From assembly GCF_039542905.1 (NCBI RefSeq), contig NZ_BAABIS010000001.1, positions 8,184,001 to 8,248,000 of the forward strand: a stretch of 64,000 bases of DNA, in the 5' to 3' direction. Numbering within the stretch: position 1 is the first letter of the stretch; every line of letters begins with the position of its first letter. A model generated the notes under the pieces. It saw only the letters and a program-made list of their open reading frames with translations, was not told the origin of the DNA and ran no database searches. This document shows, piece after piece, positions 1 through 7,862 of the stretch. A program made the position numbers and the translations under genes. This DNA is from Kitasatospora terrestris (GTDB taxonomy: Bacteria > Actinomycetota > Actinomycetes > Streptomycetales > Streptomycetaceae).

Positions 1-137
1 CGGTACGTCGCTTCGCCGTGGTCCGGTTCGGGCTCCATGGCGGCGCCGCTGCCCGGGTGGGCCTGGGACTGCTCGGGGAACGGAGGCGTCGGGTGCTGCT
101 CGGTGGGGTCGTGCGGAGTGTGCTGATCGCTCGTCAC
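1..137 (-). CDS. SDR-family oxidoreductase, N-terminal part only (runs off the left edge)
   Basis: Only about 45 residues are visible, from a GTG start whose first bases overlap the TGA of the upstream decarboxylase (GTGA, 4 nt), so the two are probably translationally coupled. The visible end reads AMEPEPDHGEATYR. This matches the conserved leader (M-x-P-x-PDHGE-x-SYRG) that precedes the Rossmann fold in the YhdF/YghA-type short-chain dehydrogenases, often annotated as general-stress oxidoreductases. The NAD-binding motif and the catalytic Tyr/Lys lie outside the window. It would share the sigma-B-like promoter in front of the decarboxylase. The family call rests on this short leader alone. 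Confidence 0.6.
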   Translation of the reverse strand, partial: MTSDQHTPHDPTEQHPTPPFPEQSQAHPGSGAAMEPEPDHGEATY

Positions 138-1609
138 GGTGTGGTCCTCTCGTCGGTCACCCGTACGGTGTGCAGCTTCGAATCGGCGGCGTCCGGGATG
201 AGCATTCCGGCGCGCAGCCCGCTGGTCAGGTACTCCAGGACGTCCTCGTTGAGGCGTTCACCGGGCAGTGCCGCCGGGATGCCGGGCGGGTAGGGGGTGA
301 TCATCTCGGCGGCGATCCGGCCCGCCGCCTTCTCGACGGGCACCTGCTCGGTCGGGCCGAAGAAGGCGTCGCGGGGGAGCATCACCTGGTCGAGGCGGAG
401 TTCGGCGGGCGAGGGCAGGTGCACCTCGGGCGTCGGCCCCAGGTCCGCGGCGACGTCGACGAGTTCGGCGAGGGCGGCCAGGAGCGGCTCGGTGGAGGTG
501 GTGTCGTCGGCATGGGTGAGCTGGGCGCTGATCCGCCGGTGGTCGCACACGTGCAGGTTGATCTGGTGGTGGGAGCGCAGCCAGTCGCCGGCGCGGTAGC
601 CGCTGGTGCCGAGGGCGCTGAGGTCGATGACGACCTGGAGCGGGTCGAGGTCGGCGGCGCGGTCGGGGCCGCAGAAGTCGGCGCGGCCGTGGACGTGCAG
701 CCCGGCCAGGTCGTCGATGCGTCCGCGGAGGTCGTGGGCCAGGTCGAGTGCGTCGTCGTAGAGGGCGCGGCCGTGCTGGACCATCTGGCGGCGCCAGCCG
801 TCGAGGGCCGCGTGGATCAGGACCGAGGGGCTGGTGGTGCCGAGCAGGTCCTCGCGCTGCTTGAGGACGGCGGCGTCGACCAGGTCGCCCTGGAGGTGGA
901 AGACCGAGCTCTGCTCCAGCGCGGAGCCCATCTTGTGGACGGAGGTGACGCACACGTCGGCACCGGCGTCCATGGCCCAGCTGGGCAGCGAAGGATGGAA
1001 GGGCAGGTGCGCGCCCCAGGCCTCGTCGACGATCAGCGGCACGCCGCGGTCGTGGCAGGCCTCGGCGATGGAGGCCAGGTCGGCGCAGGTCCCGTACGGG
1101 GTCGGCGAGGTGACCAGGGCGCCCCGGGCGTCGGGGTGCTCGTCGAGCGCCGCGCGGTAGGCGTCCGCGGACGGGGGGTGGGCGAGGTGCAGGTCGGGGT
1201 CCCAGATCGGGTCGACCCAGATCGGGCGGATCCCGGCCAGGATCAGGCCCGCCACCACGGATTTGTGGGCGTCCCGGCCCACCAGCAGGTGCTCGTGGGG
1301 ACCGGCGACCGACAGCATGGCCGCCTTGACGGACAGGCTGCTGCCGCACGTGGAGAAGAACGTGTGGTCGGCCCCCACCGCCTCGGCCATCAGCTCCTGG
1401 GCGTGCTGGAGGATGCCCCGCGAGGTGGTGCGGTCGTCGAGCCCGCCGGTGGCGAGCACGTCCGAGCGGAACACCCCCGCACCGAGGGCTGCCAGGACGC
1501 GCGGATCGACCCCGCGGCCCTGCTTGTGACCCGGAGGGGTGAAGGCGGTCTGCGGGTTGGCGCGCCAGGCGGCGAGCGCTTCGAGAACGGGTGCCTGCGA
1601 CTGGTCCAT
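134..1609 (-). CDS. PLP-dependent Orn/Lys/Arg decarboxylase-family protein
   Basis: A 491-residue fold-type I PLP enzyme of the Orn/Lys/Arg decarboxylase (LdcC-like) family, expected to decarboxylate a basic amino acid in the cytosol. TPPGHKQG near residue 24, the cofactor-binding STCGSS segment near 86, the PLP-contacting Asp in VDEAWGAH (Asp195) and the Schiff-base lysine in SVHKMG (Lys226) are all present. A C-terminal domain includes ITPYPPGIP. The length suits the short biosynthetic form without an N-terminal wing domain. The ATG lies only 9 nt after a GTTT-N15-GGGCAG promoter match, so the mRNA may be nearly leaderless. The substrate cannot be told from sequence. It is coupled by a 4-nt overlap to the SDR gene downstream. 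Confidence 0.88.
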   Translation of the reverse strand: MDQSQAPVLEALAAWRANPQTAFTPPGHKQGRGVDPRVLAALGAGVFRSDVLATGGLDDRTTSRGILQHAQELMAEAVGADHTFFSTCGSSLSVKAAMLSVAGPHEHLLVGRDAHKSVVAGLILAGIRPIWVDPIWDPDLHLAHPPSADAYRAALDEHPDARGALVTSPTPYGTCADLASIAEACHDRGVPLIVDEAWGAHLPFHPSLPSWAMDAGADVCVTSVHKMGSALEQSSVFHLQGDLVDAAVLKQREDLLGTTSPSVLIHAALDGWRRQMVQHGRALYDDALDLAHDLRGRIDDLAGLHVHGRADFCGPDRAADLDPLQVVIDLSALGTSGYRAGDWLRSHHQINLHVCDHRRISAQLTHADDTTSTEPLLAALAELVDVAADLGPTPEVHLPSPAELRLDQVMLPRDAFFGPTEQVPVEKAAGRIAAEMITPYPPGIPAALPGERLNEDVLEYLTSGLRAGMLIPDAADSKLHTVRVTDERTTP

Positions 1610-1618
1610 GCCCGGCGG

Positions 1619-1643
1619 CTGCCCCGACCGCGCGTACGGAAAC
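1619..1643 (-). promoter_or_regulatory. Sigma-B-like promoter of the decarboxylase-SDR operon
   Basis: On the minus strand GTTT (1643-1640) is followed by 15 bases and GGGCAG (1624-1619). The decarboxylase ATG is at 1609, leaving only a few bases of leader. It is an exact match to the motif seen repeatedly in this window. Confidence 0.55.
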
Positions 1644-1697
1644 GGGGGCCACCCCGCGTGTCCGCGACGCCGCGACGGGTGGGCGCGGGCACGGTCG

Positions 1698-1731
1698 GCC
1701 CGCGCCCGGGGTCACGGACCCGGGCGCGGGC
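1698..1731 (-). terminator. Hairpin terminator downstream of the DUF5709 gene
   Basis: A perfect 13-bp inverted repeat (GCCCGCGCCCGGG and its complement) with an 8-base loop lies between the DUF5709 stop and the decarboxylase promoter, both on the minus strand. There is no T-run, as is usual for actinobacterial hairpins. Confidence 0.65.
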
Positions 1732-1749
1732 CTGCGGCTCCGTCCGGCG

Positions 1750-2226
1750 CTAGGTGGTGGTCGTGTCCGACTCGTCGGGGACGATGTGCACCGCGGCCTC
1801 CTCCGCGCCGGCGGCGCCGCCGTCGATGCCGACGTCGGACGCGACGAGGTCCTTCTCCGTGTCGGACCGGACGCCTTCGTCGGGGGCCACCAGCCGCCCG
1901 GCGCGGCGGCTGCCGGCGGTCGCCGGGCCGGCGGGCTCGCCCTCGCCGTCGGGCCCGTCGCCGGCTCCGCCCGGGTCCGGCAGGACGTCGGGCTGCTCCT
2001 GGGCGAGACGCTCGTCCAGGCTCTCGCCGTCGCGCTGCTCGGCGGCCGTCACGCCGACCTTGTCGACGCCCAGCGGCCGCTCCGGCGGGGAGTAGCCTTC
2101 GTCGAGCAGGTCGTCCTGGTCGCGCTCGTCGATCGCGTCGTCCAGGTCGAGGGGGGCGGCGTCGGCCTGCTCCTCCATGTTCCCGGTCGGCTGGTAGACG
2201 TCGTCGCCCATCGCTTCGTCGCTCAT
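1750..2226 (-). CDS. DUF5709 family protein
   Basis: A 158-residue, strongly acidic and hydrophilic protein. The N-terminal pattern DDVYQPTGNMEE, then LDEGYSPPERPLGV and ESLDERLAQE, is characteristic of the DUF5709 family found in actinobacteria, whose function is unknown. The C-terminal third is Gly/Ala-rich and ends in EEAAVHIVPDESDTTTT. There is no signal peptide or membrane segment, and low complexity suggests partial disorder. It follows a small acidic gene by 39 nt on the same strand and probably shares its transcript. A strong hairpin follows its stop. The family call is confident; no biochemical role can be inferred. Confidence 0.85.
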   Translation of the reverse strand: MSDEAMGDDVYQPTGNMEEQADAAPLDLDDAIDERDQDDLLDEGYSPPERPLGVDKVGVTAAEQRDGESLDERLAQEQPDVLPDPGGAGDGPDGEGEPAGPATAGSRRAGRLVAPDEGVRSDTEKDLVASDVGIDGGAAGAEEAAVHIVPDESDTTTT

Positions 2227-2265
2227 GTCTCTCCGTCGTTCCGCGCCACCGCGTGCGTACCGCGG

Positions 2266-2478
2266 TCAGCTCTCGGTGGGCTGTTCGCCCTGCTCGTCGG
2301 TGGTCTCCTGCGGGTCGAGGGTCCGCGCCCTGCCGGGCTCGGCGGTCGTGGCGTCGCCCTCCTGCTCCTCCTGGCCGGCGTCCGGTCCACCGTCGTTCCC
2401 GGGCGGGTGGATCGGGTGCTTCTGATCGGTGTCGTCGAGCGGAACACCACCGGCTCCGCCCTGCGGGACGTCCTCCAC
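2266..2478 (-). CDS. Small acidic protein with N-terminal PQGGAGGVPL motif (paralogue of the gene at 47352)
   Basis: A 70-residue protein starting at a GTG preceded by a GAGGAGGAG ribosome binding site. It opens with VEDVPQGGAGGVPLDD and continues with a disordered, Glu/Asp/Gln/Thr-rich tail. The protein at 47352-47540 opens with MDDIPQGGAGGVPLHH, so the two are clearly related through their first 15 residues while the tails differ. I do not recognise a named family. No cysteines, membrane segment or enzymatic motif is visible. It is followed by DUF5709 and probably co-transcribed with it, from a weak sigma-B-like promoter. The shared N-terminus suggests a conserved docking or capping segment, but that is inference. 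Confidence 0.7.
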   Translation of the reverse strand: MEDVPQGGAGGVPLDDTDQKHPIHPPGNDGGPDAGQEEQEGDATTAEPGRARTLDPQETTDEQGEQPTES

Positions 2479-2531
2479 GGCTCCTCCTCGTGGTTCCGGA
2501 GTTCGTGCGGCCCTTGACCGCGCCCCAGCGG

Positions 2532-2556
2532 TTACCCGGTGGGCCGTCCGGCATGC
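2532..2556 (-). promoter_or_regulatory. Possible sigma-B-like promoter (weak match)
   Basis: Minus-strand GCAT (2556-2553), 15 bases, GGGTAA (2537-2532), about 55 nt upstream of the small acidic gene. It fits GNNT-N15-GGGTA only loosely. Confidence 0.3.
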
Positions 2557-2589
2557 CCTCGTTCGCCGGACGGCATCCCGGACCGGGTG

Positions 2590-2613
2590 GTTGGTGGCAG
2601 GCGCGCCGGGCAG
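2590..2613 (+). promoter_or_regulatory. Possible sigma-B-like promoter of the SDR gene
   Basis: GTTG (2590-2593), 14 bases, GGGCAG (2608-2613), ending 9 nt before the SDR ATG. The -35-like element differs by one base from the GTTT used elsewhere here, and the leader would again be very short. Confidence 0.35.
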
Positions 2614-2622
2614 GCGCCGGGC

Positions 2623-3438
2623 ATGACCGAGACAACGAGCACGACGAACGGACGGCCCCTCGCCCTGGTCACCGGCGCGTCCAGCGGGATCGGCCTGGAG
2701 CTGGCGAAGCAGTTCGCCGAGAACGGCTTCGACCTGGTGATCGCCGCCGAGGACGCCCGCCTGGACGGGGCGGCCGGCCGGCTCACCGACTACGGCGTCC
2801 GGGTGCGCGCCGTACGGGCCGACCTGCGCGACGCCGCCGGGGTCGAAGAGGTGCACCGCGCCGTCAAGGCGGACGGCCGCCCCCTCGCCGCGGCGGCGCT
2901 GAACGCGGGAGTCGGGCAGGGCGGGGCGTTCCTCGACACCGAACTGACCGACGAGTTCGCCGTCATCGACCTGAACATCACCTCGACCGTCCACCTGGCC
3001 AAGCTGCTGCTGCGGGACATGGCGGCCCGGGACGAAGGGCGCCTGCTGATCACCTCCTCGATCGCCTCGACCATGCCGGGCTCGTTCCAGGCCGTCTACA
3101 ACGCCTCCAAGTCCTTCCTGCAGTCCTTCGCCCAGGCGTTGCAGAACGAGCTGAAGGACACCTCCCTGACCGTCACCGCCCTGATGCCCGGCCCGACAGA
3201 CACGGACTTCTTCAGACGGGCCGGCATGGAAGACACCAAGGTCGGCAGGCAGGACAAGGACGACCCGGCCCAGGTCGCCCGGCAGGGCTTCGAGGCGCTC
3301 ATGGCGGGCAAGGACAAGATCGTCGCGGGATCGGCGAAGACCAAGGCCCAGGGGCTGGCGAACAAGGTGCTCCCGGACAGCATCAAGGCCCGGGCCCACC
3401 GCAGGATGGCGGAGCCCGGCTCGGGCGACCAGGGGTAG
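2623..3438 (+). CDS. SDR-family NAD(P)-dependent oxidoreductase
   Basis: A 271-residue classical short-chain dehydrogenase. The cofactor motif TGASSGIG spans 17-24, NAG is at 94-96, the catalytic Ser is in ITSSIAS (about 146), and Tyr159 and Lys163 form YNASK. PGPTDTDF follows as the usual substrate-loop region. Reduction or oxidation of an unknown carbonyl/alcohol substrate in the cytosol is expected. The ATG at 2623 is chosen because it begins 7-8 residues before the first beta strand; an in-frame upstream start would add non-conserved sequence. There is no clear Shine-Dalgarno, consistent with a short leader from the promoter match ending at 2613. The C-terminal basic segment (KARAHRRM) is typical of the DltE/YciK-like branch. 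Confidence 0.85.
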   Translation: MTETTSTTNGRPLALVTGASSGIGLELAKQFAENGFDLVIAAEDARLDGAAGRLTDYGVRVRAVRADLRDAAGVEEVHRAVKADGRPLAAAALNAGVGQGGAFLDTELTDEFAVIDLNITSTVHLAKLLLRDMAARDEGRLLITSSIASTMPGSFQAVYNASKSFLQSFAQALQNELKDTSLTVTALMPGPTDTDFFRRAGMEDTKVGRQDKDDPAQVARQGFEALMAGKDKIVAGSAKTKAQGLANKVLPDSIKARAHRRMAEPGSGDQG

Positions 3439-3479
3439 CACCCCGGCACCCGCACGCTCGGGCATCCGGGCGACCTGCG

Positions 3480-3504
3480 GTTTGCCCCCCACCCTCCCGG
3501 GCAG
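3480..3504 (+). promoter_or_regulatory. Sigma-B-like promoter of the P450 gene
   Basis: GTTT (3480-3483), 15 bases, GGGCAG (3499-3504), an exact match to the recurring motif. The P450 ATG at 3515 lies only 10 nt after the -10-like element, so the transcript would have almost no leader. Confidence 0.55.
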
Positions 3505-3514
3505 TCGACGCCCC

Positions 3515-4768
3515 ATGGACCGACGAGCCTTCCCCCGGACCGACAACACCCTGCCCCTGCTGCTGACCGGCTACGCATGGCTGCCGAACCGGCTGCGCCG
3601 CCACCGGGGACCGGTGCTGCGGACCCGCCTGCTCGGCCGACCGGCCGTTGCCCTGCACGGCCCGGACGCGGTGCGGTTCTTCTACGACGAGCGGCACGTC
3701 CGCCGCAGCGGCGCACTGCCGGAACCCGTGCGCAGCACCCTCTTCGGCCACGGGGCCGTCCACGGCCTCGACGGGCCGGAGCACCAGCTCCGGAAGGCGA
3801 TGTTCCTCGGACTGCTCGCCGATCCGCGGCAGCTGGAGCAGCTGGTCGCCCGCACCGTCGAGGCCTGGGACGCCGCGGTGCCCGCCTGGCGCGAACGCGG
3901 CACGGTCGTCCTGCTGGACGCGGTGGCCGAGGTGCTCGCCGCCGGTGTCGCCCGCTGGGCCGGCCTGGACATCAGCGACGACGAGGTGGCGCCCCTGGCC
4001 CGCGACCTGGTGCGCATGGTGGACGGCTTCGCCACCCCGGGCCCGCGGCACTGGCGGGCCCGGCTCGCCCGCAGGCGCCAGGAGCGCTCGATCGCGGCCC
4101 TCGTCGAATCCGTCCGCGACGGCTCCGTACAGCTCCCGGAGGGCTGCGCCGTGCAGGTGGTGGCGCTGCACCGCGACGCGGACGGGCAGTTTCCGGCCCC
4201 GCGGGTGGCGGCGGTGGAGGTGCTGAACATCCTCCGGCCGACCGTCGCCGTCTGCTGGTTCGCGGCGTTCGCCGCCCACGCCATGCACCGCTGGCCCGAG
4301 AACCGCGGCCGGCTGGCCGCGGACGACGCCTCCTTCGCCACGGCCTTCACCCAGGAAGTGCGCCGCTTCTACCCCTTCGCCCCGTTCGTGGCGGGCAAGG
4401 CGGCCGGCGACGTGACCTTCGCCGGCGAGTCCGTCCCGGAAGGCACCCTCGTCCTGCTCGATCTCTACGGCCACCAGCACGACCCGGCGCTGTGGGAGGA
4501 CCCCTACCGCTTCCGCCCCCAGCGCTTCCTCGACGAGCCCGCCGACCCGCAGAAGCTGATCCCCCAGGGCGGCGGAGATCCGGCCACCGGCCACCGCTGC
4601 CCGGGCGAAGGCGTCGTCGTGGGGCTGCTCGAATCCCTCGCCCCGCGGCTGGCGCGACTCGACTGCACGGTCCCCGACCAGGACCTCACCATCTCCCTCC
4701 GCCGGATGATCGCCCGTCCCCGCAGCGGCTTCGTCATCCACCTCGCCCGCGGCGCCGCCGAGGAATGA
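3515..4768 (+). CDS. CYP152-type cytochrome P450 (H2O2-dependent fatty-acid hydroxylase/decarboxylase)
   Basis: A 417-residue P450 with CYP152 hallmarks: NILRPTVAV (Arg241-Pro242) in place of the acid-alcohol pair, ExxR as EVRR (281-284) in RRFYPFAPF, LLDLYG, and the heme segment QGGGDPATGHRCPGE with Cys362. In this family Arg242 (P450-BSbeta numbering) salt-bridges the fatty-acid carboxylate, which activates H2O2, so no redox partner is needed. The residue matching position 85 of P450-BSbeta/OleT is His83 (GAVHGLDG). OleT, which makes terminal alkenes, has His there; BSbeta has Gln. Hydroxylation and decarboxylation are both possible. The start at ATG 3515 fits the promoter; an upstream TTG (3482) would lie inside it. 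Confidence 0.9.
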   Translation: MDRRAFPRTDNTLPLLLTGYAWLPNRLRRHRGPVLRTRLLGRPAVALHGPDAVRFFYDERHVRRSGALPEPVRSTLFGHGAVHGLDGPEHQLRKAMFLGLLADPRQLEQLVARTVEAWDAAVPAWRERGTVVLLDAVAEVLAAGVARWAGLDISDDEVAPLARDLVRMVDGFATPGPRHWRARLARRRQERSIAALVESVRDGSVQLPEGCAVQVVALHRDADGQFPAPRVAAVEVLNILRPTVAVCWFAAFAAHAMHRWPENRGRLAADDASFATAFTQEVRRFYPFAPFVAGKAAGDVTFAGESVPEGTLVLLDLYGHQHDPALWEDPYRFRPQRFLDEPADPQKLIPQGGGDPATGHRCPGEGVVVGLLESLAPRLARLDCTVPDQDLTISLRRMIARPRSGFVIHLARGAAEE

Positions 4769-4822
4769 CGGCCGGCGGAACCGTCCGGCCACGACGGCGG
4801 GGAAAGGCGGTGGGGAGGGCGG

Positions 4823-6931
4823 TCAGCCCGGTTGCGGGTCGGCGCGCAGGAGGAGGAGGGCGATGTCGTCGGTGTAGTGGGCGGTGGGGCGGGCGTGCCG
4901 CAGGAGGGTGTCGAGGAGGTGGCCGAGCGGGCGGTGGCCGTGTGCGGACAGCTGGCGGGCGAGGTCGTGGGCGGCGTGTTCGGGGTCGGTGCCGGGGGTT
5001 TCGAGGAGTCCGTCGGTGTACAGGGCGAGGGTGGCGGTCGGGGGGAACGGCTGGACGGTGGTGGGGTACTGGGCGCCGGTCTCGACGCCGAGCAGGGGGC
5101 CGGGGTCGAGGCGGACGGGCCCGGGCGGGTGGCCGGGCCGGTGGAGGAGGGGCGGGGGGTGGCCGGCACTGGCTAGCACGACCCGGTGGCGTGCGAGGTC
5201 GATGTGCGCGTAGAGGCAGGAGACGAGCAGGTCGCTCTCCAGGTCGGCCAGGACGCGGTTGGTGCGGGCGAGGACCTGTTCGGGCGGGGCGCCCGCGGTG
5301 GCGTGGATGGCGGTGCGGACCTGCCCCATGAGCGCGGCGGCCGCCACGTTGTGGCCCTGGACGTCACCGATGACGGCCGCGGCGGTGGTCGCGTCGATGC
5401 GGATGAGGTCGTAGAAGTCGCCGCCGATGTCCATGCCGCGGCTGGCCGGGAGGTAGCGGGCGGCGCTCGCCAGGCCGGGGAGGGCGGGCAGGCTGCGGGG
5501 CAGGAGGGCCTGCTGGAGGCCGCGGGCGAGATCCCGGGCGGCGTCGTAGAGGCGGGCGCGGTCCAGTGCCTGGGCGACGAGTCCGGCCAGTGAGGTGAGG
5601 ACGGCGCGTTCGTCGGCGCTGAAGGCCCGCGGCCGGTCGTAGGAGAGGATGCAGCAGCCCACGGGACGGCCGGAGATGGCCAGGGGGAGGAAGGCCCAGG
5701 CCTGTTTGCCGCTGATCCGCGGGGCCCGGGGGTAGCGCTCGGCCATGTCGTCGGGGCTGGTGAAGAAGGACGGGACACCGTCGACGAGGACCTGCCCGGC
5801 GGGGGTGAGGCCGGTGTCCACCGGCAGGCCGTCGAGCTGGTCGATGGTCGACTGCTCGTAGCCGTGGTATCCGATGATCTTGAGCCGTCCGGCGTCGGCG
5901 GCGGACAGGACCAGCCCGTCGGCGCCGAAGGCGGGCAGGATCTGGTGGGCGGCCAGTTCGACGACGTCGCGGACGGCCACGGTCTCGGTCAGCGCGGCGG
6001 CCAGGTGGAGGAGCTGGTACAGCCGGCCGGTCTGCGCGGTGGCCGCGGCGGGCGGACGGTCGCTCTCCGGCGGCGGCCGGTCGTGTCCGGGCGCCGGTGC
6101 GCGCGTGATGCGGGCGCTGATGCCGCTGGCGTCCGGGTGGAGTTCGAAGCGCAGCCACGTACCGGGCGGGCGCAGGGCGGTGAAGGCGACCGGGTCACGG
6201 CTGATCACGGCGGTGCGGTAGTGGTCCTCCACCATCCTGTCGTCCAGCCAGGGCAGCGACTGCCAGGGCCGGGTGCCCGGCAGGCGGTCGGCGTCGGCAC
6301 CGAGCAGTGCCGCGGCCGTGGCGGTGAGGAAGGTGATCCTGCCCTCGAGGTCCAGTCCGAGGGAGCCCTCGGGCAGGCGCTCCAGGTAGTCGGCCGCTGC
6401 CTGCGGCGGGTACCTGCCGGTGGTGGCGCCGGCCACCGGTACGAGGTGCGGCTGATCCGGGACGGCGGGCCGCGCGGTCGACCCGTCCAGGACCCGGGAG
6501 ATGCGGCGGGCGGCGGAGGTGACGTGGTCGCGCTCGCGTGCGGTGGGGCCGCTCGGGTGGCTCGCGGGCCACAGCAGGAGGAGCGCACCCGAGCACCGTG
6601 CCTCGTCCGGCAAGGGCGCCGCGGCCAGGGAGAACCGGTACGGCAGGCTGGCGGCCGCCCGCGGGTAGGCCCGCGCCATCTCGTCCTGCGACCCCACCCA
6701 GACCAGCCGGTCCTCGCGCACCGCGTCGCTCACCGGGGTCGGCGCGCTCAACGGGATCCGCAGCCAGGGCCACGCCACCTCTGCCGGCACCCCGCACATC
6801 ACCGCCAGGCCCAGGACCGGACCGGGATCGTCCAGCAGGTAGACGCCACCGCCCGAGGCGCCGGTGCGGCGGACGATGTCGGCCAGGGCCTCGCCCAGCA
6901 GACCTGCTCCCTGGCCGTCGCTGTCAGACAC
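4823..6931 (-). CDS. GAF/PAS-sensing SpoIIE-type PP2C phosphatase
   Basis: A 702-residue GTG-started protein with a GGGAG site 5 nt upstream. Residues about 5-150 form a GAF-like domain and 180-260 a PAS-like domain (EGSLGLDLEGRITFL). Residues 300-460 are a second GAF, and about 480-700 a SpoIIE/PP2C catalytic domain. The phosphatase metal-binding signature GGDFYDL, followed by VIGDVQGHNVAAAALM and later LALYTDGLLE and YTDDIALLLL, is intact. Such proteins dephosphorylate STAS anti-sigma antagonists and so release sigma factors of the SigB/F family. Plausible substrates here include the STAS protein at 9010. It is monocistronic, with about 145 bp of non-coding sequence upstream. Confidence 0.87.
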   Translation of the reverse strand: MSDSDGQGAGLLGEALADIVRRTGASGGGVYLLDDPGPVLGLAVMCGVPAEVAWPWLRIPLSAPTPVSDAVREDRLVWVGSQDEMARAYPRAAASLPYRFSLAAAPLPDEARCSGALLLLWPASHPSGPTARERDHVTSAARRISRVLDGSTARPAVPDQPHLVPVAGATTGRYPPQAAADYLERLPEGSLGLDLEGRITFLTATAAALLGADADRLPGTRPWQSLPWLDDRMVEDHYRTAVISRDPVAFTALRPPGTWLRFELHPDASGISARITRAPAPGHDRPPPESDRPPAAATAQTGRLYQLLHLAAALTETVAVRDVVELAAHQILPAFGADGLVLSAADAGRLKIIGYHGYEQSTIDQLDGLPVDTGLTPAGQVLVDGVPSFFTSPDDMAERYPRAPRISGKQAWAFLPLAISGRPVGCCILSYDRPRAFSADERAVLTSLAGLVAQALDRARLYDAARDLARGLQQALLPRSLPALPGLASAARYLPASRGMDIGGDFYDLIRIDATTAAAVIGDVQGHNVAAAALMGQVRTAIHATAGAPPEQVLARTNRVLADLESDLLVSCLYAHIDLARHRVVLASAGHPPPLLHRPGHPPGPVRLDPGPLLGVETGAQYPTTVQPFPPTATLALYTDGLLETPGTDPEHAAHDLARQLSAHGHRPLGHLLDTLLRHARPTAHYTDDIALLLLRADPQPG

Positions 6932-7077
6932 CGCCGCTCCCGACTCGCCCCGTCCGACGCGGCCGTCGGACCCCGGGCACGACCGCCCGAGGGACCATCG
7001 GCCCCATACAGGGACGGTACGCCTGGTCGTACCCGGCTTTCCTCCCGGCCGTGTCGAGTGCCGTGGTGGTGGTTTGG

Positions 7078-7752
7078 TCAGGCGCGTTGTTGGTCGCTGT
7101 CATGGCGGAGTCGGTCGGTTCGGTGGGTGAGGTCGTCGAGGCGGGCGGTGAGGTCGGGGTGGGCGGTGCCGAGGTGGGGGCGGATGTCGGTGAGGGGGGT
7201 TATCAGGTCGGCGGGGTCGGTGGTGCCCAGGGCGGTGGTGAGGGCGGTGAGGGTGGGGTGGCCGGCGGGGGCGATGTCGTTGCAGGTGGTGATGCGGGCG
7301 GCGAGGATGCGCAGGTCGGTGGCGTGGTCGCGGGCCCAGGCGGTGACGGCGCGGTCGGCGGCGCGGCGGTCGCGGACGGCTTTGACGCGTTCGGCGCCGG
7401 TCTGGTGGGTGGGGTGTGGGTGGTGGGGGCGCAGGCGCAGGTAGCGGTTCTCGGCTGCCTGGCGGCTGGCGACGCCCATGGGGTGGGCGAGGTCGGCCCA
7501 GGTGGCGCCTTGGGCGCGGGCGGTCTCGACCAGGCCGGCTTCCCAGCCGGCGAGTTCGGTGCGCAGTTCGCGCAGCAGGAGGAGGGCGGCGAGGGCGGGT
7601 TGGGGGCCGGTGGCGGTGGTGGTGGCGTGGGTGTCGGTGGTGGGGGTGGTGCGGGCGGTGTGGACGGCGTGGTCGATGGCGGCGAGGGCGGTGGTGGCGG
7701 CGAGGAAGGACGCCGGTCCGGTGGTGTCGGGTGTGTTCGGGGGCTTCCCCAC
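7078..7752 (-). CDS. rheA: RheA, thermosensing repressor of hsp18
   Basis: A 224-residue protein divergent from hsp18. A helix-turn-helix-like segment GATWADLAHPMGVASRQAAE sits in the middle, followed by RYLRLRP, after a Thr/Ala-rich N-terminal helix region. The arrangement and operator match RheA of Streptomyces albus, a temperature-sensing autoregulated repressor of HSP18. The GTG at 7752 has AAGGAG 8 nt upstream. The longer in-frame start at 7788 would place the operator (7783-7801) partly inside the gene, so the shorter form is preferred. The DNA is unusually rich in GGTGGG-type runs on the plus strand, reflecting a strong Thr/His/Pro codon pattern on the coding strand. The identity rests on the operator and neighbour as much as on the protein. 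Confidence 0.8.
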   Translation of the reverse strand: MGKPPNTPDTTGPASFLAATTALAAIDHAVHTARTTPTTDTHATTTATGPQPALAALLLLRELRTELAGWEAGLVETARAQGATWADLAHPMGVASRQAAENRYLRLRPHHPHPTHQTGAERVKAVRDRRAADRAVTAWARDHATDLRILAARITTCNDIAPAGHPTLTALTTALGTTDPADLITPLTDIRPHLGTAHPDLTARLDDLTHRTDRLRHDSDQQRA

Positions 7753-7781
7753 GTCTGTCACTCCTTGGGTGACTCGCATGG

Positions 7782-7810
7782 TTGTCATCGGATGGATGAC
7801 ATGTTAGAAC
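7782..7810 (+). promoter_or_regulatory. Putative hsp18 promoter overlapping the RheA operator
   Basis: TTGTCA (7782-7787), 17 bases, TAGAAC (7805-7810), a reasonable vegetative -35/-10 pair. The operator covers the -35 and the spacer, which would explain repression by occlusion. Confidence 0.45.
7783..7801. promoter_or_regulatory. RheA operator (TGTCATC-N5-GATGACA)
   Basis: A perfect 7-bp inverted repeat, TGTCATC (7783-7789) and GATGACA (7795-7801), spaced by 5 bases. It lies between the divergent rheA and hsp18 genes. This is the sequence described for RheA binding in Streptomyces albus, as I recall it. Confidence 0.88.
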
Positions 7811-7862
7811 GGATTCAGGTGAAGCGCACTGGCACCCAACCGATCGATGGAGGTGTTTCGCG

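Noticed and set aside
170..1753. Long plus-strand open frame of about 527 codons opposite the decarboxylase
   Set aside because: It is antisense to a clear PLP enzyme and has no domain pattern; high GC makes long shadow frames common.
7078..7700. Repetitive GGTGGG-type runs on the plus strand
   Set aside because: They arise from Thr/His/Pro codons in rheA on the other strand, not from a DNA repeat array.
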